Assembly (NCBI RefSeq): GCF_004364775.1
Contig: NZ_SOAL01000005.1
Coordinates: 1 to 64,000 of the forward strand
Origin: Comamonas sp. JUb58
GTDB taxonomy: Bacteria > Pseudomonadota > Gammaproteobacteria > Burkholderiales > Burkholderiaceae_C
Length of the DNA stretch: 64,000 bases
Reading direction: 5' to 3'
Under the pieces are notes generated by a model. That model saw nothing but the letters and a program-made list of their open reading frames with translations. It was not told the DNA's origin and made no database searches. Position 1 is the first letter of the stretch; each line of letters opens with the position of its first letter. Both the position numbers and the translations under genes were made by a program. Shown in pieces: positions 8,803 through 18,057 of the stretch.

Positions 8803-9491
8803 GCCAGGCCGGACTGGACCACCTCGTCGTCATGGCGGCGAGCCTGGACGAAGGCCTGGCCTGGTGCGAGGCGACCTTGGGCGTGACGCCTGATGCAGGC
8901 GGCCAGCATGCCTTCATGGGCACCCACAACCGCCTGCTGCGCATCAGCAGCCCGGCCTTTGCGGCCAGCTACCTGGAGATCATCGCGATCGACCCGCAAG
9001 GCCAGGCGCCCAGCGGCCACCGCCGCTGGTTTGACATGGACGACAACGCGCTGCAGGCCCGGGTGCGCAGCCAGGGGCCGCAGCTGACCCACTGGGTCGC
9101 ACGCGTCAAGGGCATCGCGCAGGCCACCGAGGCCTTGCGCGCGCTGGGCCATGGCGCCGGCACGCCCCAGGCCGCCAGCCGCCAAACGCCCCGGGGCCTG
9201 CTGGCCTGGCAGATTGGACTGCGCCCCGACGGCCAGCGCCTGCTGCAAGGCCTGCTGCCCACCTTGATTGAATGGGGGGACCGGCACCCGGAAGCCAGCA
9301 TGGCGGACAAGGGCGTTGCACTGCAGCAGTTGCAGTTGCTGCACCCCGATGCCGATGCTCTGAAAACGGCACTGCAAGCGCTGGGCCTGGTTGGCAACCC
9401 GGCCTTGCAAGTGGCCCAGGCCAGCACGCCGGCGCTGGTCGCCGATTTGCACACGCCCAAGGGGCCGGTGCAGCTGCGCAGCCCTCTCTGA
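8799..9491 (+). CDS. VOC-superfamily (glyoxalase-like) protein
   Basis: A 230-residue protein beginning [26 protein letters not shown], a standard VOC opening with a metal-ligand-type His, followed by [14 protein letters not shown] and a YLEIIAID strand. It resembles the glyoxalase-like domain proteins that combine a VOC fold with a second related half. The start is a GTG at 8799 overlapping the TGA of the upstream PhzF gene by 4 bases (GTGA), which implies translational coupling; no in-frame ATG lies close by. Substrate and reaction are unknown. Confidence 0.78.
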   Translation: MSQAGLDHLVVMAASLDEGLAWCEATLGVTPDAGGQHAFMGTHNRLLRISSPAFAASYLEIIAIDPQGQAPSGHRRWFDMDDNALQARVRSQGPQLTHWVARVKGIAQATEALRALGHGAGTPQAASRQTPRGLLAWQIGLRPDGQRLLQGLLPTLIEWGDRHPEASMADKGVALQQLQLLHPDADALKTALQALGLVGNPALQVAQASTPALVADLHTPKGPVQLRSPL

Positions 9492-9524
9492 CCCGCTCTT
9501 CAACGCACCTTCTTTTTCTGATCT

Positions 9525-10493
9525 ATGCAAGCCATCTCCCTTCCCAGCCTCGCCGAGATTGAGGCCGCCTCCCGCATCGTCTACCGTGAGTTCCAGGCCA
9601 CGCCGCAGTACCGCTGGCAGCTGCTGGGCGAACGCCTGGGGGCAGAGTGCTGGCTCAAGCACGAGAACCACACGCCGGTGGGCGCATTCAAGATCCGGGG
9701 CGGCCTGGCCTATTTTGCGCAGATGGCCGCGCGCGGCACCCTGCCCACCCAGGTGATCAGCGCCACGCGTGGCAACCATGGCCAGAGCATTGCCTGGGCC
9801 GCGCGCAGCCATGGCGTGCGCTGCACCATCGTCGTGCCCCATGGCAATTCGGTCGAGAAGAACATGGCGATGCGCTCGCTGGGCGCCGAGCTGATCGAGC
9901 ACGGCGACGACTTCCAGTCCGCCCGCGAGCATGCGATTGCGCTGGCCGAGCAGACCGGCGCCCACATGGTGCCCAGCTACCACCCGGACCTGGTCAGCGG
10001 GGTCAGCACCTACTGGTGGGAGTTTTTGCGCGCCGTGCCGCATTTGCAGACCATCTATGTGCCGATTGGCCTGGGCTCGGGCGCCTGCGCTGCCGTGGCC
10101 GCCAAGCTGGCCTTGCAGCACCCGGTGCGCATTGTCGGGGTGATCAGCACCGGCGCCACCACCTACCGCGATTCCATCGCCGCCGGTGAAGTGGTCGAGG
10201 CGGTGGTCAGCACCGAGATTGCCGACGGCATGGCCGTGCGCCGTGCTGACCCGATGGCCCTGCCCGTGCTGCGCCAGCATCTGGACCACCTGGTAGCGGT
10301 CAGCGATGACGAGGTGCGCGAAGCCATGCGCTGTTTGTTCACCGACACCCACAATGTGGCCGAAGGCGCCGGTGCCGCTGCACTGGCCGCCGCGCTGCAG
10401 GAGCGTGAGTTGATCGCCGGCCAGACCATTGGCCTGGCGTTGACGGGTGGCAATGTGGATGCGGCCGTGTTCAGCCAGGTACTTGCCGGCTGA
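9525..10493 (+). CDS. threonine/serine dehydratase-like PLP enzyme
   Basis: A 322-residue fold-type-II PLP enzyme. WLKHENHTPVGAFKIRGG contains the Schiff-base lysine (FKIRGG), ISATRGNHGQSIAWAA is the phosphate/substrate loop, and VPIGLGSGACA is the glycine-rich PLP-phosphate loop. A C-terminal ALTGGNVD matches the dehydratase cofactor-ring contact. There is no ACT regulatory domain, so it is the short, catabolic-type form, or possibly a related 3-hydroxyaspartate or serine-racemase-like enzyme. It ends the rightward amino-acid cluster and faces the creatininase gene, 18 bp away. Confidence 0.88.
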   Translation: MQAISLPSLAEIEAASRIVYREFQATPQYRWQLLGERLGAECWLKHENHTPVGAFKIRGGLAYFAQMAARGTLPTQVISATRGNHGQSIAWAARSHGVRCTIVVPHGNSVEKNMAMRSLGAELIEHGDDFQSAREHAIALAEQTGAHMVPSYHPDLVSGVSTYWWEFLRAVPHLQTIYVPIGLGSGACAAVAAKLALQHPVRIVGVISTGATTYRDSIAAGEVVEAVVSTEIADGMAVRRADPMALPVLRQHLDHLVAVSDDEVREAMRCLFTDTHNVAEGAGAAALAAALQERELIAGQTIGLALTGGNVDAAVFSQVLAG

Positions 10494-10511
10494 TTCTGCG
10501 CCAGCAAGGCA

Positions 10512-11357
10512 TCAGCGGGGTGCTACCGTCCACTCCAGCTGGTGGATCTCCTGCAGCAGCAAGGCCAGTTGCTGGGCCGCTGCCTCCACCACCGCACGGC
10601 CCTTGTCTGCCGTGGCGCCAGCGGCATTGCCAACGGCGCCGCAGGGGTTGTAGTCTTCCATCGCCCAGCCCATCTTGGCGCTCTTGCCATTGCCCACAAT
10701 CGCAAAGCGCCGCGCCCGGTCTTGGGACGTGGAATGGAAACAGCCCGCCTGCGCCATATCCACCTGTGCCGGTGCAAGGTGCAGCATCATCGACGTCTCC
10801 ACCTCGCCACCATGGATGCCAAAGCGGTGCTCCTCGGCGCTGAACAGACCCGTCACCTCGGCCGGCAACGGCAGACCGCCCCAGCTGCTGCTGTAGACCA
10901 GCATGCCATGGGCCATGCGCAGCTCGCGCGCGACGATATCCATCACCGCCACCTGCCCGCCATGGGTGTTGAACATCAGCAGCTTGCGGATGCCCGCCCG
11001 TGCCGCCGCCTGGCCCAGCGCGGTCCAGAGATCGATGATGAGCTTGGGCGGCAGGCTCAGGGTGCCGGGAAAGTTCAGGTGCTCGGTGCTGAGGCCAATG
11101 TTCTGCGCCGGCAGCACCAGCACCGGCACATCGGCCGGTAGCAGCGGCATGGCCGCCGCCACAATGCCTTGCAGCAAGGTGGCATCAACGGAGACCGGCA
11201 AATGCGGGCCATGCTGCTCCACCGCGCCCACCGGCAGCACTGCCACCGTGCTGGCCGCCAGGCCGCTGGTCTGCGCCTGGGCAAATTCGCGGGTGCTGAT
11301 CTCTGCCCAGAATCGGGAAGACCAGGGGGCGACAGCAGCGTTTTCAGAGGCGGGCAT
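10512..11357 (-). CDS. creatininase-family amidohydrolase
   Basis: A 281-residue metal-dependent amidohydrolase. Metal-ligand motifs are visible: VGAVEQHGPHLPVSVDATL near the N-terminus (Glu, His and Asp ligands), MFNTHGGQV, and the HGGEVETSMMLHL segment that supplies the distal Glu. Relatives include creatininase, the formamidase of riboflavin/F420 synthesis and mycofactocin MftE, so the substrate is open. The ATG at 11357 is preferred over 11387, which lacks a ribosome-binding site. It sits between two convergent or tandem neighbours with no obvious operon partner. Confidence 0.85.
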   Translation of the reverse strand: MPASENAAVAPWSSRFWAEISTREFAQAQTSGLAASTVAVLPVGAVEQHGPHLPVSVDATLLQGIVAAAMPLLPADVPVLVLPAQNIGLSTEHLNFPGTLSLPPKLIIDLWTALGQAAARAGIRKLLMFNTHGGQVAVMDIVARELRMAHGMLVYSSSWGGLPLPAEVTGLFSAEEHRFGIHGGEVETSMMLHLAPAQVDMAQAGCFHSTSQDRARRFAIVGNGKSAKMGWAMEDYNPCGAVGNAAGATADKGRAVVEAAAQQLALLLQEIHQLEWTVAPR

Positions 11358-11426
11358 GGGTATTCCAACAAACAGGCGGCACACCATGTGCCAGCGCAGC
11401 AGCTATCTTAGGCCATGCAGGCGATG

Positions 11427-13415
11427 CTAAGCAGCCTTGAGCCGGCGGTACAAGGTCTGCCGGCTGATGCCCAGCAGCTTGGCCGCCTGCGACACATTGC
11501 CCCGGCACTGCTGCAGCATCTGTGCAATGGCAGCGTGGGAGAGGGTTTTCAGATCGGTGGCGGGCAGGCTGGGCGGCTGCGCTTGCGCTGCCAAAGCGGC
11601 GACGGCCATCTGCGCGCCTTCGCGGTAGCGCAGCAGCTCCTGCGCCAGGTCGTCGGAGAGCTGTGACCAGCCAATGCTGTCTTCACCGGGCAGCAGCAGC
11701 GCCGATGCGGTCTGCAGTGCGTTGGCGTATTCGCGCAGGTTGCCGGGCCAGGGGTAGTGCGCCATCGCAAAGGCCAGGTCGGGGTGCAGCCGCACTGCTT
11801 GGCCGGGGTTGAACTGGTCCAGCAAGCGGCGGGTGATGGCCTCGCGGTCGCTGCGCTCGCGCAGCGCGGGCAACTGCAAGGCCAGGCCATTGATACGGTA
11901 GAACAGATCGGCCCGAAAGCGCCCTTGCGCCACCGCCTCGCGCAGCTGGTGGTGGGTGGCGCAGACCAGTGCAAAGTCCAGCTGCTGGGCCTTGCCGCCC
12001 CCCAGCGGGGTGATGCTGCGCTCCTGCAGCACGCGCAGCAAACGGGTTTGCAGCGCCAGCGGCATATCGCCAATTTCGTCGAGGAACAAGGTGCCGCCCT
12101 GGGCCTCGCGCAGACGGCCAAGCTGGCCATCGCGCCGGGCGCCGGTGAAAGCTCCTGATTCATACCCAAACAGCTCGGCCTCGATCAAATGCTCTGGAAT
12201 CGCCGCACAGTTGATGGCCACAAAGGGCCCGGCATGGCGCGCGCTGCTGTCGTGCAGCGCGCGGGCAAACAGCTCCTTGCCCACGCCCGATTCGCCCTGC
12301 ACCAGCAAGGCAATGCCCTTGCCCAGGGTGCGCCGGCCACGCTCTGCAGCTGCGCGCCAGGCCAGGTCGCCTGTGTCCAGCTGGGCCAGCGCATCGGGCG
12401 CCGGCTGCTGGGGCATGGCCGCCAGCGGTGCCCGGCCAGCGCGATCGCTGGGCAATGCCGCTTGCGTAGCGGCGGTGGATGTGGCTTGCGCCCCGGCAGG
12501 CATTACCAGGCGGGCAAACACGCTGCGGCCGGTGTGCAGGGCCGCCAGATGCAGGCGCTCGGTGTGGGTATGGCCCCGGGCCAGCCAATCGCGCAGCGGC
12601 ATGGCGCTGATGTCGTCCCAGTGCAGATGGCCCCAGTCGGCGGCGGCAATCTTGAGGCTTTGCATGGCCGCGCGGTTGCCGCCCAGCAGCAAGCCATCCG
12701 GCGCCAGCGCCAGAATGCCCTCGGCAGCGGTGCCCACCCCTTCGGCCTGGGTGTGGAAATGCATGCGCCAATCGCGCTGGTGGCGCGCCAGCAGCCAGCG
12801 GTTTTCGATCATGCGGGCAGCAGTGGTGGCCAGCCCCAGGGTATGGGCCTGGGCCAGGCGTTGGTCGCCGGAGATATCGAGCACGCCCAGCAGCTGGCCC
12901 TGGGCACTGAAGATGGGCGAGGCCGCGCAGTTCAAAAAGCTGTTGGCTTCCAGAAAGTGCTCGGCGCCTTCGACGCGCAGCGGTGTGGCCTCTACCAGCG
13001 CCGTGCCGATCGCATTGGTGCCGCGCGCCTCCTCGGTCCAGATCGCGCCACTGCGCAGCGCCACCCGTTCGGCCTTGTTCAGAAATGGGGCATCGCCCAA
13101 GGTGTGCAGCAAGGTGCTTTGGGCATTGGCCAGGATGACCATGCTGTGGCTGTCCTGGATCTGCTCGAACACATAGTCCATCACCGGCCGGGCAATGGCG
13201 AGCAGGTCTTCACTGCGCGTGAGCACCTGGCGCATTTCGGAGCCCGTCAGCGGATCGCCGCCAGAGACACGGCCCACGGGCTGCACCCCCGCGCGCAGGC
13301 TGCGCTGCCAGGAGCTGGCAATGCGCGCCTGCACGGCCCCGGGCGGGCATTCACCATGTGCCAACAAATGCACCCGTGCCTGACGCAGCACCTGGGAGGT
13401 GATCTGGGGATCCAT
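11427..13415 (-). CDS. AcoR-type sigma-54-dependent transcriptional activator
   Basis: A 662-residue enhancer-binding protein. It has an N-terminal GAF-like sensory region (about 60-200), a AAA+ domain with Walker A GESGVGKE near residue 375, the sigma-54 contact loop GAFTGA near 423 and GTLFLDEIGDMP, and a C-terminal Fis helix-turn-helix (GNVSQAAKLLGISRQTLYRRL). AcoR homologues activate acetoin or alcohol/aldehyde catabolism. ATG 13415 is chosen because AAGGAGACAAC immediately precedes it; a longer reading would run into the intergenic regulatory sites. It is divergent from the aldehyde dehydrogenase, its likely target. Confidence 0.92.
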   Translation of the reverse strand: MDPQITSQVLRQARVHLLAHGECPPGAVQARIASSWQRSLRAGVQPVGRVSGGDPLTGSEMRQVLTRSEDLLAIARPVMDYVFEQIQDSHSMVILANAQSTLLHTLGDAPFLNKAERVALRSGAIWTEEARGTNAIGTALVEATPLRVEGAEHFLEANSFLNCAASPIFSAQGQLLGVLDISGDQRLAQAHTLGLATTAARMIENRWLLARHQRDWRMHFHTQAEGVGTAAEGILALAPDGLLLGGNRAAMQSLKIAAADWGHLHWDDISAMPLRDWLARGHTHTERLHLAALHTGRSVFARLVMPAGAQATSTAATQAALPSDRAGRAPLAAMPQQPAPDALAQLDTGDLAWRAAAERGRRTLGKGIALLVQGESGVGKELFARALHDSSARHAGPFVAINCAAIPEHLIEAELFGYESGAFTGARRDGQLGRLREAQGGTLFLDEIGDMPLALQTRLLRVLQERSITPLGGGKAQQLDFALVCATHHQLREAVAQGRFRADLFYRINGLALQLPALRERSDREAITRRLLDQFNPGQAVRLHPDLAFAMAHYPWPGNLREYANALQTASALLLPGEDSIGWSQLSDDLAQELLRYREGAQMAVAALAAQAQPPSLPATDLKTLSHAAIAQMLQQCRGNVSQAAKLLGISRQTLYRRLKAA

Positions 13416-13503
13416 GTTGTCTCCTTGCAAGCCTGTCTGCGCAGGCCCATGGGGACAGTATAGGAAAGCGGCCGCGCCGGGTTGCGGCGAATAGCCATGA
13501 CGC

Positions 13504-13551
13504 TGTCCGACTGTTCCAGATTGGAACACCTGCACTGTCCAGCGCTGTTCC
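13504..13551. promoter_or_regulatory. predicted upstream activator sites for the AcoR-type regulator
   Basis: A perfect inverted repeat TGTTCC-N5-GGAACA lies at 13512-13528. It is accompanied by further half sites TGTCC (13504 and 13536) and TGTTCC (13546). The cluster is roughly 60-100 bp upstream of the sigma-54-like promoters, a normal distance for an enhancer-binding protein. Assignment to the adjacent regulator is inferred from position and symmetry. Confidence 0.6.
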
Positions 13552-13596
13552 AGCCCCTGTCATCGTCCGCCATCAGACTGATAAAAATCAATCACT

Positions 13597-13629
13597 TGGC
13601 CTGCTTTTCGCGCTGGCATGCATCTTGAT
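13597..13629 (+). promoter_or_regulatory. candidate sigma-54 (-24/-12) promoters for exaC
   Basis: Two overlapping candidates match the TGGCAC-N5-TTGC pattern. At 13597-13612, TGGCCTGCTTTTCGCG keeps the GG and GC dinucleotides at the required spacing. At 13614-13629, TGGCATGCATCTTGAT matches most positions but has GA in place of the -12 GC. Either would give a leader of about 75-110 bases before the dehydrogenase ATG. No clear sigma-70 promoter was seen. Confidence 0.5.
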
Positions 13630-13712
13630 AGGTCTGCTGTGACTCGCACCTTCAGCGGCTATGCCAGCGGCGCGAATCAGCTTGAGACATCCAATTTCCA
13701 AGGAGACAAACC

Positions 13713-15233
13713 ATGCATTACGCATTTCCCGGCCAATCGGGCGCCAAGATCAGCTACAAGAAGCAGTACAACAACTTCATTGGCGGCCAGTGGAAGGCGC
13801 CAGTCAAGGGCCAGTACTTTGATGTGATCTCGCCGATCAACGGCCAGGTCTATACGCAGGCCGCACGCTCCACCTCCGAAGACGTGGAACTGGCGCTGGA
13901 TGCCGCCCATGCCGCGGCAGATGCCTGGGGCAAGAAGTCGGCCACCGAGCGCTCCAATGTGCTGCTGCAGATTGCCGACCGCATCGACGCGAATACCGAG
14001 CTGCTGGCCTATGCCGAAACCGTGGACAACGGCAAGGCGATCCGCGAGACGCTCAATGCCGACATTCCGCTGTCGGCCGACCACTTCCGCTACTTTGCCG
14101 GCGCATTGCGGGCGCAGGAAGGTGGCATCAGCGAGATCGACAGCACGACCGTGGCCTACCACTACCACGAGCCCCTGGGCGTCGTTGGCCAGATCATTCC
14201 CTGGAACTTCCCGATTCTGATGGCCGCCTGGAAGCTGGCCCCCGCCATTGCCGCCGGCAACTGCGTGGTGCTCAAGCCCGCAGAATCCACCCCCATCAGC
14301 CTGCTGATCCTTATCGAGCTGATCGAAGACCTGCTGCCCGCTGGCGTGCTCAACGTGGTCAACGGCTATGGACGTGAGGCCGGCATGCCGCTGGCCAACA
14401 GCAAGCGCATCGCCAAGATTGCCTTTACCGGCTCGACCAGCACCGGCCGCGTCATCGCCCAGGCTGCCGCCAACAACCTGATCCCCGCCACCCTGGAGCT
14501 GGGTGGCAAGTCGCCCAATGTGTTCTTTGCCGATGTGATGGACCATGACGATGCCTTCCTCGACAAGGCCATCGAAGGCCTGGTGCTGTTCGCCTTCAAC
14601 CAGGGCGAGGTCTGCACCTGCCCCAGCCGCGCGCTGATCCATGAATCCATCTATGACCGCTTCATGGAAAAAGTGCTCAAGCGCATTGCCGCCATCAAGC
14701 ACGGCAACCCGCTGGACACCGACAGCATGATGGGTGCACAGGCCAGCAAGGAGCAGCTGATCAAGATCAGCAGCTACCTGGACCTGGGCCGCCAGGAAGG
14801 CGCCGAGGTGCTGATTGGCGGAGCAGAAGCCAAGCTGGGCGGTGATCTGGAAGGCGGCTACTACGTGCAGCCCACGGTGTTCAAGGGCCACAACAAGATG
14901 CGCATCTTCCAGGAAGAGATCTTTGGCCCGGTGCTGGCCGTGACCACCTTCAAGACCGAAGAAGAAGCGCTGGAGCTGGCCAACGACACCTTGTACGGCC
15001 TGGGCGCTGGCGTCTGGACGCGCAACGGCAACCTGGCCTACCGCATGGGCCGCGCCATCAAGGCGGGCCGCGTGTGGACCAACTGCTACCACCACTACCC
15101 TGCCCACGCCGCCTTTGGCGGTTACAAGGAATCGGGCATCGGCCGTGAGAACCACAAGATGATGCTGGACCACTACCAGCAGACCAAGAATCTGTTGGTG
15201 TCCTACTCCGAAAACAAGCTGGGCTTCTTCTAA
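13713..15233 (+). CDS. exaC: NAD(P)-dependent aldehyde dehydrogenase, ExaC/AldB type
   Basis: A 506-residue class-3-fold aldehyde dehydrogenase oxidising acetaldehyde or similar aldehydes to the acid. Motifs: [17 protein letters not shown] (cofactor strand), FTGSTSTGR, the general-base Glu in LELGGKSPN, and the nucleophilic Cys in [11 protein letters not shown] (Cys at about residue 301). The C-terminal [11 protein letters not shown] and LGFF end are typical of the ExaC group. AAGGAGACAAACC precedes the ATG. It is divergent from an AcoR-type activator and followed by DUF779, the common neighbourhood for ethanol or acetoin oxidation. The symbol is by similarity. Confidence 0.88.
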   Translation: MHYAFPGQSGAKISYKKQYNNFIGGQWKAPVKGQYFDVISPINGQVYTQAARSTSEDVELALDAAHAAADAWGKKSATERSNVLLQIADRIDANTELLAYAETVDNGKAIRETLNADIPLSADHFRYFAGALRAQEGGISEIDSTTVAYHYHEPLGVVGQIIPWNFPILMAAWKLAPAIAAGNCVVLKPAESTPISLLILIELIEDLLPAGVLNVVNGYGREAGMPLANSKRIAKIAFTGSTSTGRVIAQAAANNLIPATLELGGKSPNVFFADVMDHDDAFLDKAIEGLVLFAFNQGEVCTCPSRALIHESIYDRFMEKVLKRIAAIKHGNPLDTDSMMGAQASKEQLIKISSYLDLGRQEGAEVLIGGAEAKLGGDLEGGYYVQPTVFKGHNKMRIFQEEIFGPVLAVTTFKTEEEALELANDTLYGLGAGVWTRNGNLAYRMGRAIKAGRVWTNCYHHYPAHAAFGGYKESGIGRENHKMMLDHYQQTKNLLVSYSENKLGFF

Positions 15234-15370
15234 TAGAACCGTGTGCTGGGCGGTGTGCCCGGCCCCCACTGCAGCCGCAGCGGGAGCCGGGGCCACGCAC
15301 GCCGCCTGTGCAACACCCCCATCTCGGCAGGCATGGCAAGGCCTCGCCTGCCCTCACCGGAGACAGCACG

Positions 15371-15772
15371 ATGACTGTGGAAAAAGTGGTGGCCACCCCG
15401 GCCGCGCAAGCGCTGATTGCCTTGCTCAAAGACAAGCATGGCCCTGGCCTGATGTTTCACCAATCGGGCGGCTGCTGCGACAACAGCGCAGCCAACTGCT
15501 ATCTGCTGGGCGAGCTGACCATTGGCCAGGGTGATGTCTACCTGGGCGATATCGGCGGCTGTCCGTTTTACATGAGCACCTCCCAGTATGCGTACTGGAA
15601 GCACACCCAGCTCATCATCGATGTGATCGACACCCACGGCGGCGGCACCTTCTCGCTCGAAGGCCCCGAGGGCAAGGCCTTCCATACGCGTTCGCGGGTG
15701 TTCAGTGATGCCGAGCTGGCGGCGCTGGCGCAACAGGATGCGCAGGGCATTGCAAACAATGCGCCGTCCTAG
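15371..15772 (+). CDS. DUF779 protein, aldehyde-dehydrogenase companion
   Basis: A 133-residue protein of the DUF779 family. It is Cys-rich near the front (HQSGGCCDNSAANCY) and has GDIGGCPFYMS and a C-terminal RSRVFSDAEL. The paired cysteines suggest metal binding or redox chemistry, but no function is established. DUF779 genes are habitually next to ExaC/AcoD-type aldehyde dehydrogenases, as here. I chose the ATG at 15371, which follows a purine-rich GGAGACAGC; the longer reading starts in non-conserved sequence. Likely co-transcribed with the dehydrogenase. Confidence 0.82.
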   Translation: MTVEKVVATPAAQALIALLKDKHGPGLMFHQSGGCCDNSAANCYLLGELTIGQGDVYLGDIGGCPFYMSTSQYAYWKHTQLIIDVIDTHGGGTFSLEGPEGKAFHTRSRVFSDAELAALAQQDAQGIANNAPS

Positions 15773-15943
15773 CCCCTTACAAGCCCCAGGACTACCGCAC
15801 AATCTTGGTGCAAAAATTTAAATTATCTCAATAAATCAACAATCTAATTAAAGACCATGGACGCAGCTAGGTGAAATTGTTGCAATGCAGCATTCTTCAT
15901 TCCTTTCTACAATTTCCCCAGTACCAACTCCGCTGTGGATGCC

Positions 15944-16378
15944 ATGAACGCCCAACACAAAACCCAAGCCAAGGTCCAGAATCTGGCCCACAAAAGCCTG
16001 GAGCTCAGCCTGGCTGCCCCCCAGGTGGTTGCGCAGCGCGTGGGCCGCATGATGCTCGCGGGCACCCATCCCTCCGCCCGCGACCAGCAGGAGTTCTACC
16101 GCATGGGCAGTGAAAAGGTGGCGGCCTTTTACGAGTCCTGGATGGGCATGTGGGCGCAGGCCTGTACCTCCTACTGGCAGACCGCTGCCAGCATGTACAC
16201 CACACCGATGCTGAACGCCAACAGCAGCCCGCTGGCTGCCTTTGGCGTGGGCAAGGCCACCTCCCGCATGGTGACGCAGCAGGTACAGGCAGTGACCGAT
16301 GTGCTCAATGCCGGTATCTCTCCCGTGCATGCCAAGGCCGTGCGCAATGCCAAGCGGCTGTCGCGCATTAAGCGCTAA
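15944..16378 (+). CDS. phasin-family polyhydroxyalkanoate granule protein
   Basis: A 144-residue, mostly helical, Ala/Met-rich protein with the layout of short phasins that coat PHA granules: EFYRMGSEKVAAFYESWMGMWAQA forms an amphipathic helix and TQQVQAVTDVLNAGISPVH a second. The C-terminus is basic (RNAKRLSRIKR). Two starts are possible, ATG 15935 and ATG 15944; neither has a strong ribosome-binding site. The 160 bp upstream is AT-rich and non-coding, so it is probably a monocistronic gene. Family assignment is from overall character rather than a strict motif. Confidence 0.65.
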   Translation: MNAQHKTQAKVQNLAHKSLELSLAAPQVVAQRVGRMMLAGTHPSARDQQEFYRMGSEKVAAFYESWMGMWAQACTSYWQTAASMYTTPMLNANSSPLAAFGVGKATSRMVTQQVQAVTDVLNAGISPVHAKAVRNAKRLSRIKR

Positions 16379-16412
16379 GCCCGCCCCAGCTTCATTCCTG
16401 CTCCTGTTTGCG

Positions 16413-17963
16413 CTACTTCGCTGGCGGCGTTGATGCTGAAACCTGCGATTTTTTAGCGCCGCTTTTTTTCGCAACTTTTTTGGGCGCAGCTTTCGCGGGC
16501 GGCTTTTTAAGCGCTGGTTTAGCAACCGTCTTTTTAGCCGCCACTTTCTTCAGCGCCTGCTTTTTTGGCACCTGCTTTGGCTGGCTTTCTGCAGGCGTCG
16601 GATTCGCTTTCTTTCTAGCCGCTTCCAGCCTGGGAAATCGCACCCGCTTGCCCTCAGGCAGGCATTGCACATCCTGACGGCGGATCAATTCGGAGAAGAC
16701 CTGTTGTGTCAGGTCAGGCACCTGTTCTTGCTGTCTAATGACCGTCCGAATCGTCTTTAGCAAGGCGGCTTGTGTACCTGGCAGGTGTGCATGCATCTTC
16801 TGCAGTGCGGTGGCGACCCGTTTGGCACCAGCGGCAACCAGCGCGGGCACCGATATCGCAGGGGATATCGCAGCCTTGGCGGGAGCTGCTGCTACTGGCT
16901 GGACAGACTCTTTAGCGATCACTTTTCCAACTGCACTGACAGCCCCTGCATTGCCATCACCGCAGGACGCGACAACGGCGGGACGCCCCAACTCTGGGCA
17001 CGCCATGAGCTCCAGACCCTGGAGCTTGATTCGCAATTGCGCCAAAGCGCAGGCACGTTGGGCGAGTTCGGCTTTGGCGGGAATAGACTCCCCGATCAAG
17101 CGGAAAGCGGCGGCATACATGTCTTCAGCGGACCATGGCTGGCCCGAGGCTCCACTATTTCTGCGGTGCTTGATGAGACGCCAAGCTATCTGCGCGGCGC
17201 TAGGAGGCAAGGGCGTAAGGGCAGCGGGCGACTTTTTTACCGGGGCAGTTTTCATCGAAGCCACAGGTGCCGCCTTGCGGTAATCGCTGCGCCGCACGGC
17301 GAAGTCCAGCAGCCTCGCATGCTCCACCATCGCGTCATAGCCCTTGTCATTGGAGACGATCACGAACTCATCGCCCTTTCGGCTCGACGAGAGATAGCCG
17401 GCATAAAAGCAAAGCTGAAAATCCAGCGCATTCTTGCCGGATCCGGAGCGCGGAACCGTCACGACCCGCTCGTCATCAAAGCACTCGATATGACTGCTGG
17501 TATTGACCTTCTGGAAAGGGCCATGGAGCAACCAGACATGGCTGGCCTCGGGCACCAAGGCCTTCAGTGCTTGGCCTTCTGGCTGCACGTTCTCCCAGTC
17601 AACCAGCAAATGCACGCGCTTGCCCACTGGTTGCCTCTCCTTATGCGGGTGCTTGGCGGGGTGTTTTTGGGCATTTTTTTGCAGCTTGGCTTCCACCGCC
17701 TCTTCAATATTCACCTGCGTGTGGTCTGCCAACTGCAGCAGATACAGCAGCACGTCGGCGATTTCATCGGCCACACGCTCTTTCTGGACAGGGTCGCGCG
17801 TAAGACCGCGCGACTCGGTCAGGGTGCTCCACTGGAACAACTCCATCAGCTCTGCCGTCTCCACCATCAGCGCCATCGCTAGGTTCTTGGGCGCATGGTA
17901 GGGCTGCCAGTCGCGGGCGGCAGCAAAGTGGCGCAAACGCTCTTGCAAGGCGGATATGTCCAT
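16413..17963 (-). CDS. MazG-like NTP pyrophosphohydrolase fused to a NYN/PIN RNase-like domain
   Basis: A 516-residue fusion. Residues 1-100 are an all-alpha MazG/DCTPP1-type NTP pyrophosphohydrolase with the metal motif E35-x2-E38 and E67-x2-D70. A Lys/His-rich linker leads to a NYN/PIN-like nuclease domain (about 113-225): HLLVDWENVQ with D121, NALDFQL with D180, and VIVSNDKGYD with D205 and D209, the expected acidic site. Two winged-helix-like stretches follow (about 250-310 and 390-450). The last 65 residues are a Lys/Ala/Pro repeat tail (KKVAAKKTVAKPALKKP) like histone H1, likely nucleic-acid binding. It has no operon partner. The domain calls are from motifs; the combined function is unknown. 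Confidence 0.8.
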   Translation of the reverse strand: MDISALQERLRHFAAARDWQPYHAPKNLAMALMVETAELMELFQWSTLTESRGLTRDPVQKERVADEIADVLLYLLQLADHTQVNIEEAVEAKLQKNAQKHPAKHPHKERQPVGKRVHLLVDWENVQPEGQALKALVPEASHVWLLHGPFQKVNTSSHIECFDDERVVTVPRSGSGKNALDFQLCFYAGYLSSSRKGDEFVIVSNDKGYDAMVEHARLLDFAVRRSDYRKAAPVASMKTAPVKKSPAALTPLPPSAAQIAWRLIKHRRNSGASGQPWSAEDMYAAAFRLIGESIPAKAELAQRACALAQLRIKLQGLELMACPELGRPAVVASCGDGNAGAVSAVGKVIAKESVQPVAAAPAKAAISPAISVPALVAAGAKRVATALQKMHAHLPGTQAALLKTIRTVIRQQEQVPDLTQQVFSELIRRQDVQCLPEGKRVRFPRLEAARKKANPTPAESQPKQVPKKQALKKVAAKKTVAKPALKKPPAKAAPKKVAKKSGAKKSQVSASTPPAK

Positions 17964-18057
17964 GGAGACCCCTTTATTCTGATCGCTGCCTTTGCTTGAA
18001 TCGACTCCGATCCTGGTACAAAAACCTTAGCACCCCACTATCGCAAGCAGCGACCAA

